Notes under the pieces: model-generated
The model's database searches: none
Told to the model about the DNA's origin: nothing
What the model saw: the letters and a program-made list of their open reading frames with translations, nothing else
Made by a program: the position numbers and the translations under genes
In this document: in pieces, positions 51,417 to 60,499 of the stretch
Layout: each line of letters starts with the position of its first letter
Numbering within the stretch: the first letter of the stretch is position 1
Assembly (NCBI GenBank): GCA_045654805.1
Contig: JAZOOD010000066.1
Location: 62,001-126,000, forward strand
DNA from: CAZNKU01 sp045654805
GTDB lineage: Bacteria > Bacillota > Clostridia > Monoglobales > Firm-18
DNA: 64,000 nt
Direction of reading: 5' to 3'

Positions 51417-53627
51417 CTATTCGCCTGCTTCTATTCGCTTAAATTCCACTGTAACAGTAGTACCTATTTCTACAATAGTTCCCGGCTCAATAGACTGCTT
51501 ATAAGACAATACAGCCTCGTTTGACGTTGTAGAGCCTGCCCCCTGAACGTCAAGGTTCATCTTCGCAACAGAAACCTGTGTAGCTACCTGATTAACCGTC
51601 ATATTAAGTAAATTAGGTACAGTAGTTGTAGTATTTGTCATATTTTCTTCAGTATAAATCATAACAGTAGACTGCTGATTAACCTTAACCCCTGACTTAG
51701 GCAATTGGTTAAGTACAGATGTGCCGTTACCCTCAATACTGTATTTTAGATTAGCATTTGCAAGTGCCTGCTTAGCCTGTTCAATATTCATACCCGAAAG
51801 ATTAGGTACAATAGCTTCCATAGTAGCCAGCTCCTCCGCAGTATACGAAGGCTCTACGCCAAGATAAAGCAAGGATTCCTCCAATATATTTCTTGCAACC
51901 GGAGTAGCAATAATACCGCCGAAATACACGCCTGTTGTAGGCTCGTCAAGAAGCACAAGACATATAATTTCGGGTTCATCAGACGGTGCTATACCTATAA
52001 ATGAGGCAATGTATTTTTGGTTTCCTCTCGGTGTTTTTTCCGAAGTACCTGTTTTACCGCCCACACGATAGCCCTTGATGTATGCACCTGAGCCTGAACC
52101 TTCTGAAACAACAGACTCCAAAACTTCCCTGAGTTGCTTACTTGTAGATTCCGAAATTATCTGGCGTACTTCCTCAGTGCCAAATTCCTTTACAACATTA
52201 CCGTCACTGTCCACAAAGCGTTTTACCATATGAGGTTTTACCATCATACCGTCGTTTGCAACTGCATTAACGGCAGTTATCATCTGTATAGGTGTAACTG
52301 TAAAGCCCTGACCGAACGAATATGTTGCAAGCTCAACCTCGTTAAAGCCGGATTTTTCGTGCATAAGTCCCAAATCTTCACCAGGCAGGTCTATGCCTGT
52401 TTTTTCACGAAAGCCAAGTCCAAACATATAGTCATAAAACTTGCTTGCACCTACCCTTGCACCTATTTCAATAAATGCAGGGTTACAGGAATTCTGAACT
52501 GCCTTTACAAAGGTCTGTGTCCCGTGACCGGCGTGCTTCCAACAACCAATGCTGTAATTCTTTACCTGTTTGTGTCCGTTACAATAGAACGTATCATTTG
52601 CAGAAATTACATTCTCCTCAATAGCCATAGCAGAGGTGAAGATTTTAAATGTCGAACCGGGCTCGTAGGCATCCACAACAGCCTTGTTTCTCCATAGCTT
52701 ATTAAGAGCCTCCGAATATTTTACATCCCTTTCCTCACCTTCGGGATATTCGTTTATTTCCTCGAGCTTTTCTTCATCTGTTATAACAAAGGGATTGTTA
52801 AGGTCAAAGTCCGGTTTTGTAGTCATAGCAAGAATTTCTCCGGTCTTTACCTCCATAACTATACAGCAGGCGCCGTTAGCAAGCTGATTTTCCTCTACTG
52901 CCTGCTCCATATATTTTTCAGCAATTCGCTGTATGTTTTCGTCAATAGTGAGCACTACGCTCAAGCCGTCTTCAGGGTCAATCAGCCTTTCATAATCAAA
53001 TGGCATTTCACTACCCGACGCATCACTTGCAGTAACCAGACGTCCTGCCGCACCCTTTAAGTAATTGTCATATTCAAGCTCTATACCCGCAAGCCCCTGA
53101 TTATCTGTTCCCGTAAAGCCTATTATGTGTGATGCAAGGTTGTCATAGGGATAATATCTCTTTGTATCAGACACTAATGTAAATCCGGATACATCATTTT
53201 CATCAAGATACTTCCTGACCTTGTCAGCCAATGATTTATCTATCTTCTTTTTTACAATTACATAAGACGTTTTTTGTTTGAGTTTCTTATACACAGATTC
53301 ATATTCCATATCAAGCAAGCTTGCAAGACCCTGTGATATTTCTTCAATGCTGATATTTTTATTTTTCTGTACATCCACAGGCGAAGCCGTAATCGTTTCA
53401 ACAGAAATGGATGCCGCAAGAACATTGCCGTTTCTGTCTAAAACAGAGCCTCTTTTGGAATTTATGGTTTTATCTCTGGTCTGTTGCTCTACAGCCGCCT
53501 GAGAAAGCTCTGCACCGCTGATAATCTGCCATCTTACAACAAATGCCAATACATATATAAAGCCTATCATACACACTGCCAGAACAATAAGCATTTTTTT
53601 CTTCATATCCATTGTTGTTCTATCCAC
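51417..53627 (-). CDS. Class B penicillin-binding protein with two PASTA domains (PbpB/SpoVD-like)
   Basis: 736 residues, GTG start with GAGGGTG. N-terminal membrane helix (about 12-31), PBP dimerisation domain, transpeptidase with SxxK STFK at 325-328, SxN SCN at 380-382 and KTG at 525-527. Two C-terminal PASTA domains (about 608-665 and 672-733). Cross-links peptidoglycan with the SEDS partner. PASTA domains suit either the septal PBP or the spore-cortex SpoVD; as the only class B PBP in this dcw cluster, the division role is likely. Confidence 0.92.
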   Translation of the reverse strand: MDRTTMDMKKKMLIVLAVCMIGFIYVLAFVVRWQIISGAELSQAAVEQQTRDKTINSKRGSVLDRNGNVLAASISVETITASPVDVQKNKNISIEEISQGLASLLDMEYESVYKKLKQKTSYVIVKKKIDKSLADKVRKYLDENDVSGFTLVSDTKRYYPYDNLASHIIGFTGTDNQGLAGIELEYDNYLKGAAGRLVTASDASGSEMPFDYERLIDPEDGLSVVLTIDENIQRIAEKYMEQAVEENQLANGACCIVMEVKTGEILAMTTKPDFDLNNPFVITDEEKLEEINEYPEGEERDVKYSEALNKLWRNKAVVDAYEPGSTFKIFTSAMAIEENVISANDTFYCNGHKQVKNYSIGCWKHAGHGTQTFVKAVQNSCNPAFIEIGARVGASKFYDYMFGLGFREKTGIDLPGEDLGLMHEKSGFNEVELATYSFGQGFTVTPIQMITAVNAVANDGMMVKPHMVKRFVDSDGNVVKEFGTEEVRQIISESTSKQLREVLESVVSEGSGSGAYIKGYRVGGKTGTSEKTPRGNQKYIASFIGIAPSDEPEIICLVLLDEPTTGVYFGGIIATPVARNILEESLLYLGVEPSYTAEELATMEAIVPNLSGMNIEQAKQALANANLKYSIEGNGTSVLNQLPKSGVKVNQQSTVMIYTEENMTNTTTTVPNLLNMTVNQVATQVSVAKMNLDVQGAGSTTSNEAVLSYKQSIEPGTIVEIGTTVTVEFKRIEAGE

Positions 53628-53671
53628 AAAATCACCCTCTTACGCCCAAAGCTTTTATTTTTATATAATCG

Positions 53672-53710
53672 AAAAAACGACTATAAGAGGAGTCATACGA
53701 CCCCTCTTAT
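53672..53710 (-). terminator. Terminator-like hairpin between ftsL and the PBP gene
   Basis: ATAAGAGGGGTC-GTAT-GACTCCTCTTAT stem on the minus strand with a T6 tract four bases beyond. Within an operon it may act as an attenuator or processing site. Confidence 0.6.
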
Positions 53711-53723
53711 ACCTATTAATAAT

Positions 53724-54188
53724 TTATTTCAAGTATTCCAAAAAGCCCGCAAAAAACCCTTTAATCCCACTAAGGGCGGAATTAGTACCTGCAACATTTT
53801 TCATATAATTTTCCTTAGTAGGGTTTAGGTAAACCTTTTGAGTGCTTGTAATCTTTTGTAATCCAAGTTGTGTTTCCGCATATTCCTGAATCTTCGTCTT
53901 GTCAGTCATATTTTCAATGGAAAGTCTTGTCTGTTCGTTTTCCATACGTATGGTTTCAAGCTTCTTAGTCTGGCTTGCAACGTCACTGTGCAAATCATAA
54001 ATTCGCACATATCTGAAAAGAATTGCAAACATAGCTACAAAAAACACTACCATATACAGTGCCAATTTGCGTCTTGCAGCCTTAAGCTTTTGTTGTCTTT
54101 TCTTTTCGATTTCAGCTTTTTTGTCGACTTTTTGTTCAACATACATATCCCATTGATATGCATTACTTGTCGAATTTGGCACGTACAT
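53724..54188 (-). CDS. ftsL: FtsL-like septum protein
   Basis: 154 residues from ATG 54188 with AAAGGAAAG upstream. Basic cytosolic segment (KKRQQKLKAARRK), one membrane helix (LALYMVVFFVAMFAILF) and a leucine-zipper-like coiled coil of about 55 residues outside. The position between rsmH and the class B PBP is that of ftsL, which activates FtsWI. Sequence similarity in this family is low, so the name rests on topology and position. Confidence 0.82.
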   Translation of the reverse strand: MYVPNSTSNAYQWDMYVEQKVDKKAEIEKKRQQKLKAARRKLALYMVVFFVAMFAILFRYVRIYDLHSDVASQTKKLETIRMENEQTRLSIENMTDKTKIQEYAETQLGLQKITSTQKVYLNPTKENYMKNVAGTNSALSGIKGFFAGFLEYLK

Positions 54189-54211
54189 CAAAATCTTTCC
54201 TTTCTGTAAAA

Positions 54212-55144
54212 TTAATCCACGGGCAGCTTTTCAATAACACGCAATTTTGCACTTGCAGACCTGCTGTTTATGATAAGCTCCTCTTTTGTGGGAAGTATTG
54301 GTTTTTTAGTAATTATTTTAACCTTTGGTTTATTATTACATACGCAAACAGGAAATTCCTTAGGGCATATACATCCTTGTGCAAGTGATGCAAAGGTTGT
54401 TTTCACTATTCTATCCTCCAGAGAATGGAAGGTTATTATCGCCATTCTTCCACCGGGCTTTAGATAACTGCAAAAATCTTTTATAGTCTGGCTAAGTCCC
54501 GAAAGCTCGTCATTAACCGCTATGCGTATAGCCTGAAATACTCGTTTTTCCGGATGTTTTTCGTCTTTTCTTGTCTTAAAGGGAATACAGCTTTTAACCA
54601 GCTCCGCCAGCTCAAATGTGGTCTTGATAGGCTTTTCCTGCCTTTGTTCTATAATTTTACGAACAATAGGTCTTGTGAACTTTTCTTCCCCATATTCAAA
54701 AATAATTTTTTCAAGCTCCTTTTGCCCGTATGTATTAACCACATCATATGCTGATATGGCATCATTCACATTCATACGCATATCAAGGGGAGCATCAAAC
54801 CTGTAGCTAAATCCCCTTTCAGGAGTATCAAGCTGATAGGACGAAACACCCAAATCCAAAAGCACCCCGTCAAGCCCGTCCACATCAAGACTATCCATAA
54901 TATTGTTTATATTATTATAGTTATCATTTACATAAGTAACGTTATAGCCATCAAGCTTAGCTTTTGCTGCGTTAATGGCAGTAATATCACGGTCTATGCC
55001 AATTAATCTTTTGCACTTGGACGCAATGTGTACGGAATGTCCCGCACCGCCCAATGTTCCGTCTATATATACGCCGTCGCTTTTAATATCAAGAGCCTCA
55101 ATACATTCATCAAGCATAACCGGTATATGGGCAAATTCCGTCAT
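54212..55144 (-). CDS. rsmH: 16S rRNA (cytosine-1402-N4) methyltransferase
   Basis: 310 residues. SAM-binding YIDGTLGGAGHS near 26-37, LLDLGVSSYQLD, GERGFSYR-like PERGFSYRFDAPLDMRM, and C-terminal IITFHSLEDRIVK. Methylates C1402 in the ribosomal P site. Overlaps mraZ by 4 bp. Confidence 0.96.
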   Translation of the reverse strand: MTEFAHIPVMLDECIEALDIKSDGVYIDGTLGGAGHSVHIASKCKRLIGIDRDITAINAAKAKLDGYNVTYVNDNYNNINNIMDSLDVDGLDGVLLDLGVSSYQLDTPERGFSYRFDAPLDMRMNVNDAISAYDVVNTYGQKELEKIIFEYGEEKFTRPIVRKIIEQRQEKPIKTTFELAELVKSCIPFKTRKDEKHPEKRVFQAIRIAVNDELSGLSQTIKDFCSYLKPGGRMAIITFHSLEDRIVKTTFASLAQGCICPKEFPVCVCNNKPKVKIITKKPILPTKEELIINSRSASAKLRVIEKLPVD

Positions 55145-55566
55145 ATTCCAAGCTCCTCCATCTGAAGTGCAACTTCGTCAGTATCTTCAACAAATTCCGC
55201 ATTCTGTTTTTCCCATTCGTCTTTGTTCCAGATTTCCGCACGTTTTGCAAGGCCGACTATAACTGCATCTTTAAAAAGCTCTGCATATTCACGAAGTGTC
55301 TGTGGCACTAATATACGTCCTTGTTTGTCAAGTTCACACTCCGTCATACCGCCGTAGAAGAAACGCTGAATTTTCCTACCCTTGGAAAGTGATTGTTCAG
55401 CAAGCTTTTCATCAAGCTTTTCCCATTCCTGCTGAGAAAAAACAAACAAGCACTTGTCAAGCCCTTTGGTGATTACAAACCTTTCGCCCAATTCGTCACG
55501 AAACTTAGCAGGCATAATCATTCTGCCCTTAGCATCAATATTATGTTGAAACTCACCCACTAACAT
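55141..55566 (-). CDS. mraZ: Transcriptional regulator MraZ
   Basis: 141 residues, two AbrB-like half domains each with the DxxxR motif: NIDAKGRMIMPAKFRDEL near 9-26 and ELDKQGRILVPQTLREYA. Ring-forming DNA-binding protein that controls its own dcw operon. First gene of the cluster, with a promoter and AAGTGG repeats directly upstream. Confidence 0.95.
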   Translation of the reverse strand: MLVGEFQHNIDAKGRMIMPAKFRDELGERFVITKGLDKCLFVFSQQEWEKLDEKLAEQSLSKGRKIQRFFYGGMTECELDKQGRILVPQTLREYAELFKDAVIVGLAKRAEIWNKDEWEKQNAEFVEDTDEVALQMEELGI

Positions 55567-55594
55567 TTCGCCACCACCTTTTTGGGATTTAACA

Positions 55595-55656
55595 CCACTT
55601 TATTCCACTTTTCATCCACTTGATTTCATTATAAACCATATTTTCATAAAAATCAA
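55595..55656 (-). promoter_or_regulatory. dcw promoter with MraZ-type repeats
   Basis: TTGATT (55656-55651), 17 bp, TATAAT (55633-55628). Just downstream are three direct repeats of AAGTGG (55621-55616, 55610-55605, 55600-55595) with 10-11 bp period, resembling the AAAGTGG-type MraZ boxes described in Mollicutes. Confidence 0.78.
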
Positions 55657-55756
55657 TAGTTTTTTTACATTTTTATTACATTTTTTAAAATTTACAACAT
55701 TTTGTGCTTTTGGGCTTTGAGTCAACCAAAATAAAGTACAAAAAGGCAAAAAAATA

Positions 55757-55789
55757 AGACCGTCTGATATAAATCAAACAGTCTTATTA
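55757..55789 (-). terminator. Terminator of the 55804 gene
   Basis: AAGACTGTTTGAT / TATCAGACGGTCTT stem with a 3-base loop and TTTTTTT on the minus strand. Confidence 0.85.
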
Positions 55790-55803
55790 ATTTTTAGTTA
55801 ATT

Positions 55804-56613
55804 TTATTCTTCAGTTTTTTCTTCCGCAACTTCCTCAGATGCTTCTTCAACGATTTCTTCATCCACTTCCTCAACAGCTTCTGAAGCTTCAGAAACCAAA
55901 ACATCAAACAAATTATCTTCGCTTACATATTCGTCATTTTCTTCATCAGCTTTTACAGCCTTTTTCTTTCTTATTGTCAAAACAGCAATCAGCACAATCA
56001 ATGCCAACACTACAAGGCACATAACACCGATTAAAACATTAATCCAGTGAATTTTGTATGAAACTTCCATAAAAGAATTTTGCTGTCCCGCAATAATTTC
56101 ATGTGACTTGGTTTTGTTTCCAAAATCAAAAACAACTTCAGCAATTTTTTCACCATCATTAAAGCCGTTGCTCAACATAGTTCCACACACATAAACAAAG
56201 ATGTTTTTATCTGCAAAAAAACCTTCGTTGCCTATAAAAGCAATACCGGCATCTGCCAAATCGTCCAAAGTCATTGTGGACTGTCCCATAGACAAAGCTC
56301 TTTTGCCGTTATACTCTGTTTCCTCCATTGCCTGACCATAGGAAGCATACATCTGAGCATAGTAATCCAAAGTGCCATCTGTTGCAGTAATAAATGAATC
56401 AATTGTGATATTCTCAAGATTTTCAAAATTAAACACCAAATACTGAACAATGCTCTTTTCGTCAAAATCACTTGGTTTTTCAGGGGTTACAGTTTCCTCA
56501 ACTACCTCAGTCTGTTCGTTTGTTACAACAGGCTCATCTGCCATTACTGCAATACCTGTCACCATTGTAAAAACAAGAGTCAATGCCATAATCATAGCTA
56601 AAATCTTTTTCAT
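55804..56613 (-). CDS. Uncharacterised exported protein with C-terminal anchor and acidic tail
   Basis: 269 residues from ATG 56613, which lies eight bases after GGGAG. Signal peptide (MKKILAMIMALTLVFTMVTG), then an extracytoplasmic domain of about 165 residues. A membrane helix follows (WINVLIGVMCLVVLALIVLI), then KKKAVK and a tail of about 60 residues, very rich in Glu and Val (EEVDEEIVEEASEEVAEE). The outside domain (NFENLENITIDSFITATDG, MTLDDLADAGIAFIGNEG) matches no family I know. Monocistronic, with its own terminator; possibly a surface sensor or scaffold. Confidence 0.78.
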   Translation of the reverse strand: MKKILAMIMALTLVFTMVTGIAVMADEPVVTNEQTEVVEETVTPEKPSDFDEKSIVQYLVFNFENLENITIDSFITATDGTLDYYAQMYASYGQAMEETEYNGKRALSMGQSTMTLDDLADAGIAFIGNEGFFADKNIFVYVCGTMLSNGFNDGEKIAEVVFDFGNKTKSHEIIAGQQNSFMEVSYKIHWINVLIGVMCLVVLALIVLIAVLTIRKKKAVKADEENDEYVSEDNLFDVLVSEASEAVEEVDEEIVEEASEEVAEEKTEE

Positions 56614-56678
56614 TTTCATATCTCCCATACAATAAAATACTTTTTAAATTATACAACCATTCCCAAAAATAGTCAATA

Positions 56679-57902
56679 TTATTTTTGTTTTCTTAACATA
56701 CTATTAACATCTACTTTTTGCGGCAACTTTACTTTAAGCAACATTTTTCCTACTGTTGCAGACTCTATCGGGTTGCCCTTATCATTTATAATAGACGTTA
56801 CTTTAAACTCAATTGTATCATTTACAGGTTGCATTATTTCAATAGTTTCGCCTACAGAAAACTTATTTTTTTGCATAACTACGGCGTTACCCTTGTCGTC
56901 ACATTCCTTTACAACACCCACAACCTCGTAATCTCTGATATACGCGTTGTTGTCATAAACCTGACCGTCATCCTTTGGTGCCCCATGCCAGAAGCCTGTG
57001 GAATACACCCTGTGGCTTACCTTTTGAAGCTCATCAAGCTGACGCGGGTCAAAAACATATTTTTCGGGATTTTCGTAATATCTGTCAATTTCGTGACGGT
57101 ATGCCTTTACTGTGTTGGCAACATAATATTCACTTTTTACCCTGCCCTCTATTTTAAAGCTTGTAACACCTGCGTCTACAAGTTCAGGGATATACTCTAT
57201 CAGGCATAAATCCTTGGAATTGAAGAAATAACTGCCCTCGTCACCCTCCATAACCTGATAATACTGACCGGGACGTTTTTCCTCCATCAAATAATATTTC
57301 CATCTGCAAGGTTGGGCACAGGCTCCTCTGTTAGCCTCTCTGCCTATCATAAAACTGCTTAAAAGACATCGACCGGAATACGAAACGCACATTGCACCGT
57401 GTACAAAAAGTTCCAGCTCCAAATCCTTATCCGTCTTTTCGCGGAGCTCCTTAACCTCCCCATAAGTCATTTCACGGGAAAGTACCACACGGGTAGCCCC
57501 AAGCTTGTGCCACATATTTGCACTTGCATAGTTATTGGTATTAGCCTGTGTGCTTATGTGAATATCAAGGTTTGGCACATTGTTTTTTACAACGTCAAAA
57601 GCACCCACGTCGGAGAGTATAATAGCATCCGCACCGTAGGAATGTATTTTTTCCGCAAACTTGCCTACTGCCTCAATATCCTTATTTTTCATAATAACAT
57701 TTGTGGCAATATATATTTTTCTGCCGTTTTCCTTTGCAAAATTTATACCTCTTTTAATATCCTCGTCACTGAAGTTGTTGCAGGCGACACGCATAGAAAA
57801 TTCCTCGCCACCAAGGTACACTGCGTCTGCGCCGTACTGTATTGCCGCAACCAACTTGTCATAATCTCCTGCAGGAGCCAATATTTCGGGCTTTTTAATC
57901 AT
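56679..57902 (-). CDS. trhP: U32 peptidase-family tRNA hydroxylation protein (TrhP-like)
   Basis: 407 residues. U32 core: PEILAPAGDYDKLVAAIQYG near the start, VHGAMCVSYSGRC and a cysteine set (MCVSYSGRC, GACAQPCRW) that binds an Fe-S cluster in this family. B. subtilis YrrN/YrrO (TrhP1/TrhP2) make 5-hydroxyuridine at tRNA position 34 using prephenate. Here, as in B. subtilis, the gene adjoins a TrmR-type methyltransferase and mltG, which supports that role over a protease role. Confidence 0.85.
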   Translation of the reverse strand: MIKKPEILAPAGDYDKLVAAIQYGADAVYLGGEEFSMRVACNNFSDEDIKRGINFAKENGRKIYIATNVIMKNKDIEAVGKFAEKIHSYGADAIILSDVGAFDVVKNNVPNLDIHISTQANTNNYASANMWHKLGATRVVLSREMTYGEVKELREKTDKDLELELFVHGAMCVSYSGRCLLSSFMIGREANRGACAQPCRWKYYLMEEKRPGQYYQVMEGDEGSYFFNSKDLCLIEYIPELVDAGVTSFKIEGRVKSEYYVANTVKAYRHEIDRYYENPEKYVFDPRQLDELQKVSHRVYSTGFWHGAPKDDGQVYDNNAYIRDYEVVGVVKECDDKGNAVVMQKNKFSVGETIEIMQPVNDTIEFKVTSIINDKGNPIESATVGKMLLKVKLPQKVDVNSMLRKQK

Positions 57903-57914
57903 CTACTACACCCC

Positions 57915-58568
57915 CTATTTAAGTCTGTAGCTTATTGCGGCACCGTCACCAATTGGCACAATAACCGTATTAAGCTCGTCCATATTACAAATTGTATCAA
58001 GATATTTACGAAGTCTTCGTATAATAGTTACTTTTCTTCTTTTATACAGCTCGTCCGTTGCCACCATACCCTTATAGAGTATATTGTCGCTGAACATTAT
58101 TCCCCCAACCTTGAGCATACGCATACAATGGGGAAGAAATTCCAGATACTGTCCCTTTGCCGCATCAACAAAAATAAAGTCATACTGTCCATCCAAGGTT
58201 TCCAGTATCTCCAACGCATCACCCTTATGTACGTGAATATTATCCGTATGCCCCGCTTTTTCTATGTTGGAAAACAAGGGTTCAAACATATTTTCGTCAC
58301 GTTCTATTGTTGTAACGTCAGCGCCCGCATTAGCCATAATAATTGACGAATAGCCTATAGCAGAGCCTATTTCCAACACCTTTTTAGAAGGTGAAATATT
58401 AATAAGATTTTCAATAAGCTTTATAGTTTCAGGCTGTGCAATAGGCACGTCGTTAACCTTTGCATAATCCTCTATTTCAGCCAGCAAGCCCTTATTCTTT
58501 TTCATAGTACGCCTTATATATCTTGTTATATATTCATAGTTAATGTTATGTTCTTCATTATTTTGCAT
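57915..58568 (-). CDS. trmR: SAM-dependent O-methyltransferase, TrmR-like
   Basis: 217 residues from ATG 58568, eight bases after GAGG; the longer frame overlaps mltG. SAM motif VLEIGSAIGYSSI near 70-82 and DFIFVDAAKGQYLEFL. COG4122/methyltransf_3 family. B. subtilis YrrM (TrmR) methylates 5-hydroxyuridine-34 to mo5U in tRNA; the same neighbours (mltG upstream, U32 protein downstream) make that the best guess. Confidence 0.85.
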   Translation of the reverse strand: MQNNEEHNINYEYITRYIRRTMKKNKGLLAEIEDYAKVNDVPIAQPETIKLIENLINISPSKKVLEIGSAIGYSSIIMANAGADVTTIERDENMFEPLFSNIEKAGHTDNIHVHKGDALEILETLDGQYDFIFVDAAKGQYLEFLPHCMRMLKVGGIMFSDNILYKGMVATDELYKRRKVTIIRRLRKYLDTICNMDELNTVIVPIGDGAAISYRLK

Positions 58569-58581
58569 ATTTTGTTCCTCT

Positions 58582-59595
58582 TTACTGATTTTCCGCAACA
58601 GCCTTGTTATGTTCATTAAAGGTCTTTGAAAAAACGTGTCCGCTGCCGTCAGACTTTGCTACAAAATAGTAATAGTCGTGACTTTCCGGATAAAGTGCCG
58701 CCTCTATTGCACTTTTGCTTGGTGATGCAACAGGTCCTGCAGGCAATCCTGCATATTTATATGTGTTATAAGGGGAATCAATCTGTGTATCCTTTATAGT
58801 CAGCACAGGCTTGCGTTCCTTTAAAATATACTGAACGGTAGCACAGGACTGCAAATTCATACCGTCTTTTATACGGTTGTAAAATACTCCTGCAACCTTT
58901 TTGTGTTCCGAAACATTGGCAGCTTCCCTTTCAATAACAGAAGCAAGAGTTACAATGTCATAATCGGTCATTCCCATTTCCTTTGCTCTGGCAGAATATT
59001 GGTCTGTATATACATTGTCAAAAGTCTTTAACATAGTGTCTATTACTTCCTTTGCAGAAACACCGTAGTTAAATTCGTATGTTGCAGGGAACAAAAACCC
59101 CTCCAATTTATAATTAACTCCCTCTTTATCAATCAGGAAGTCATATTCAAATTCATCTTCTTGCGCAGACTTCATAAATTCCTCTGCAGTTACAATGCCC
59201 GCTTCTTCACAGGCTTGTGCTATAAGACGCAGTTCATAACCCTCGGGCACCAAAAGTTTTACCGTACGTGATGTCCCCGCCTGAGAAAGCTGTTGGCAAA
59301 TTTCACCATATGACATAGATGTTGTAAAAACATGTCCGCCAAATTTAAAATCTACAGCCTTGCCCTTGGCATACATATAAAAAACTTTTCCGTGGCTGAT
59401 AATTCCGTTATCTGCAAGTTTTTTTGCAGTTTCCTTTAAAGTTTCGCCCTCGGCAACCTCGATAAACACGCCGTTGTTGTTACCGCCATAACCAAAAACA
59501 TCCTTTAAAACAGGAGTAGCAAAAACAGCCACACATACTATAAACAAGACTAAAACTACAATCAGTTTTTTCTTGTTTTTATTTATAAATTCCAT
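58582..59595 (-). CDS. mltG: Endolytic transglycosylase MltG
   Basis: 337 residues. One membrane helix near the N terminus (LIVVLVLFIVCVAVFATPV), LysM-like subdomain (EVAEGETLKETAKKL) and the YceG core. Catalytic Glu in TLASVIEREA; family motif PYNTYKYAGLPAGPVASPS. Cleaves nascent glycan strands at the membrane. Confidence 0.95.
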   Translation of the reverse strand: MEFINKNKKKLIVVLVLFIVCVAVFATPVLKDVFGYGGNNNGVFIEVAEGETLKETAKKLADNGIISHGKVFYMYAKGKAVDFKFGGHVFTTSMSYGEICQQLSQAGTSRTVKLLVPEGYELRLIAQACEEAGIVTAEEFMKSAQEDEFEYDFLIDKEGVNYKLEGFLFPATYEFNYGVSAKEVIDTMLKTFDNVYTDQYSARAKEMGMTDYDIVTLASVIEREAANVSEHKKVAGVFYNRIKDGMNLQSCATVQYILKERKPVLTIKDTQIDSPYNTYKYAGLPAGPVASPSKSAIEAALYPESHDYYYFVAKSDGSGHVFSKTFNEHNKAVAENQ

Positions 59596-59606
59596 AATAC
59601 TGCCCC

Positions 59607-60488
59607 TTACATTACATTATGCAAAACATATAATATTACAATTATAACAACGGGAATATTAAAAAACGCCTTGCATAAATTATAAAACATATCATCTGAC
59701 GGATATTTTTTGACTTTTGAATTATGTATTCTGTACAATAATATCAGGGAAAACACAGCCCCCGCCATTGACAGAAATACAAAAAAACCAAATGTGCCTA
59801 CAAAACCGCCCCACATATAAAACTTATTTGATATAAAATCTATAAGCACTCCACAAAAATTAAAGAAAAAATGAACAACAATACCCGCAAGTACAGAATT
59901 GGTGTTTAAAACCGCAAAAGCTGTCGCGGCACCCAAAATCATATGTCCCGCTACCGAATATATATCCCCGTGCATCAGTGCGAACAATACAGTTGTAACA
60001 ATAATTGAATACAAATACCCTTTTCTTCTTACCGACGTAAGCACCATACCCCTTATCAGCAATTCCTCAAATATTGCCGGTATAATGCATATAAACAAAG
60101 TCATCAGCATTATATCAGAAGTATTTCCCGGAGGCTCTACAATAGCATTACTGTTCTGTGCAAGCCTTTGAAGTGGAACATTTGAAAGTATCGCCACCGG
60201 CTGCAGGCAGATACCCAACAGAGCACACCTTAAAATTGCAGGCATTTTAACTGATTTTATTCTGAAAGTTCTTTTAACCCCCGCCCTTTTACCTACACAC
60301 AGCAAAAAGCACGGGATTGCAACTGCAACAACCTGTGTAAGCAATATGTAAATATAATTTACAGACAGATTGTTGCCGAAAATATCTCCATAATTTTTTA
60401 CAAACAACGATACAACAAATTGCAAAATAAAAACAATCAACAAAAGCCTTGTGCATAAAAAATACGGAATTATTTTATTATTACTCAT
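59607..60488 (-). CDS. CPBP family intramembrane metalloprotease
   Basis: 293 residues, about eight membrane helices. Three family motifs: EELLIRG (EExxxR) near 142-148, FALMHG with a metal-binding His, and HFFFNFCG. CPBP/Abi proteins process prenylated or bacteriocin-type substrates; here no bacteriocin gene is near. It lies 11 bp upstream of mltG on the same strand. Confidence 0.9.
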   Translation of the reverse strand: MSNNKIIPYFLCTRLLLIVFILQFVVSLFVKNYGDIFGNNLSVNYIYILLTQVVAVAIPCFLLCVGKRAGVKRTFRIKSVKMPAILRCALLGICLQPVAILSNVPLQRLAQNSNAIVEPPGNTSDIMLMTLFICIIPAIFEELLIRGMVLTSVRRKGYLYSIIVTTVLFALMHGDIYSVAGHMILGAATAFAVLNTNSVLAGIVVHFFFNFCGVLIDFISNKFYMWGGFVGTFGFFVFLSMAGAVFSLILLYRIHNSKVKKYPSDDMFYNLCKAFFNIPVVIIVILYVLHNVM

Positions 60489-60499
60489 AAAAACCTCTG

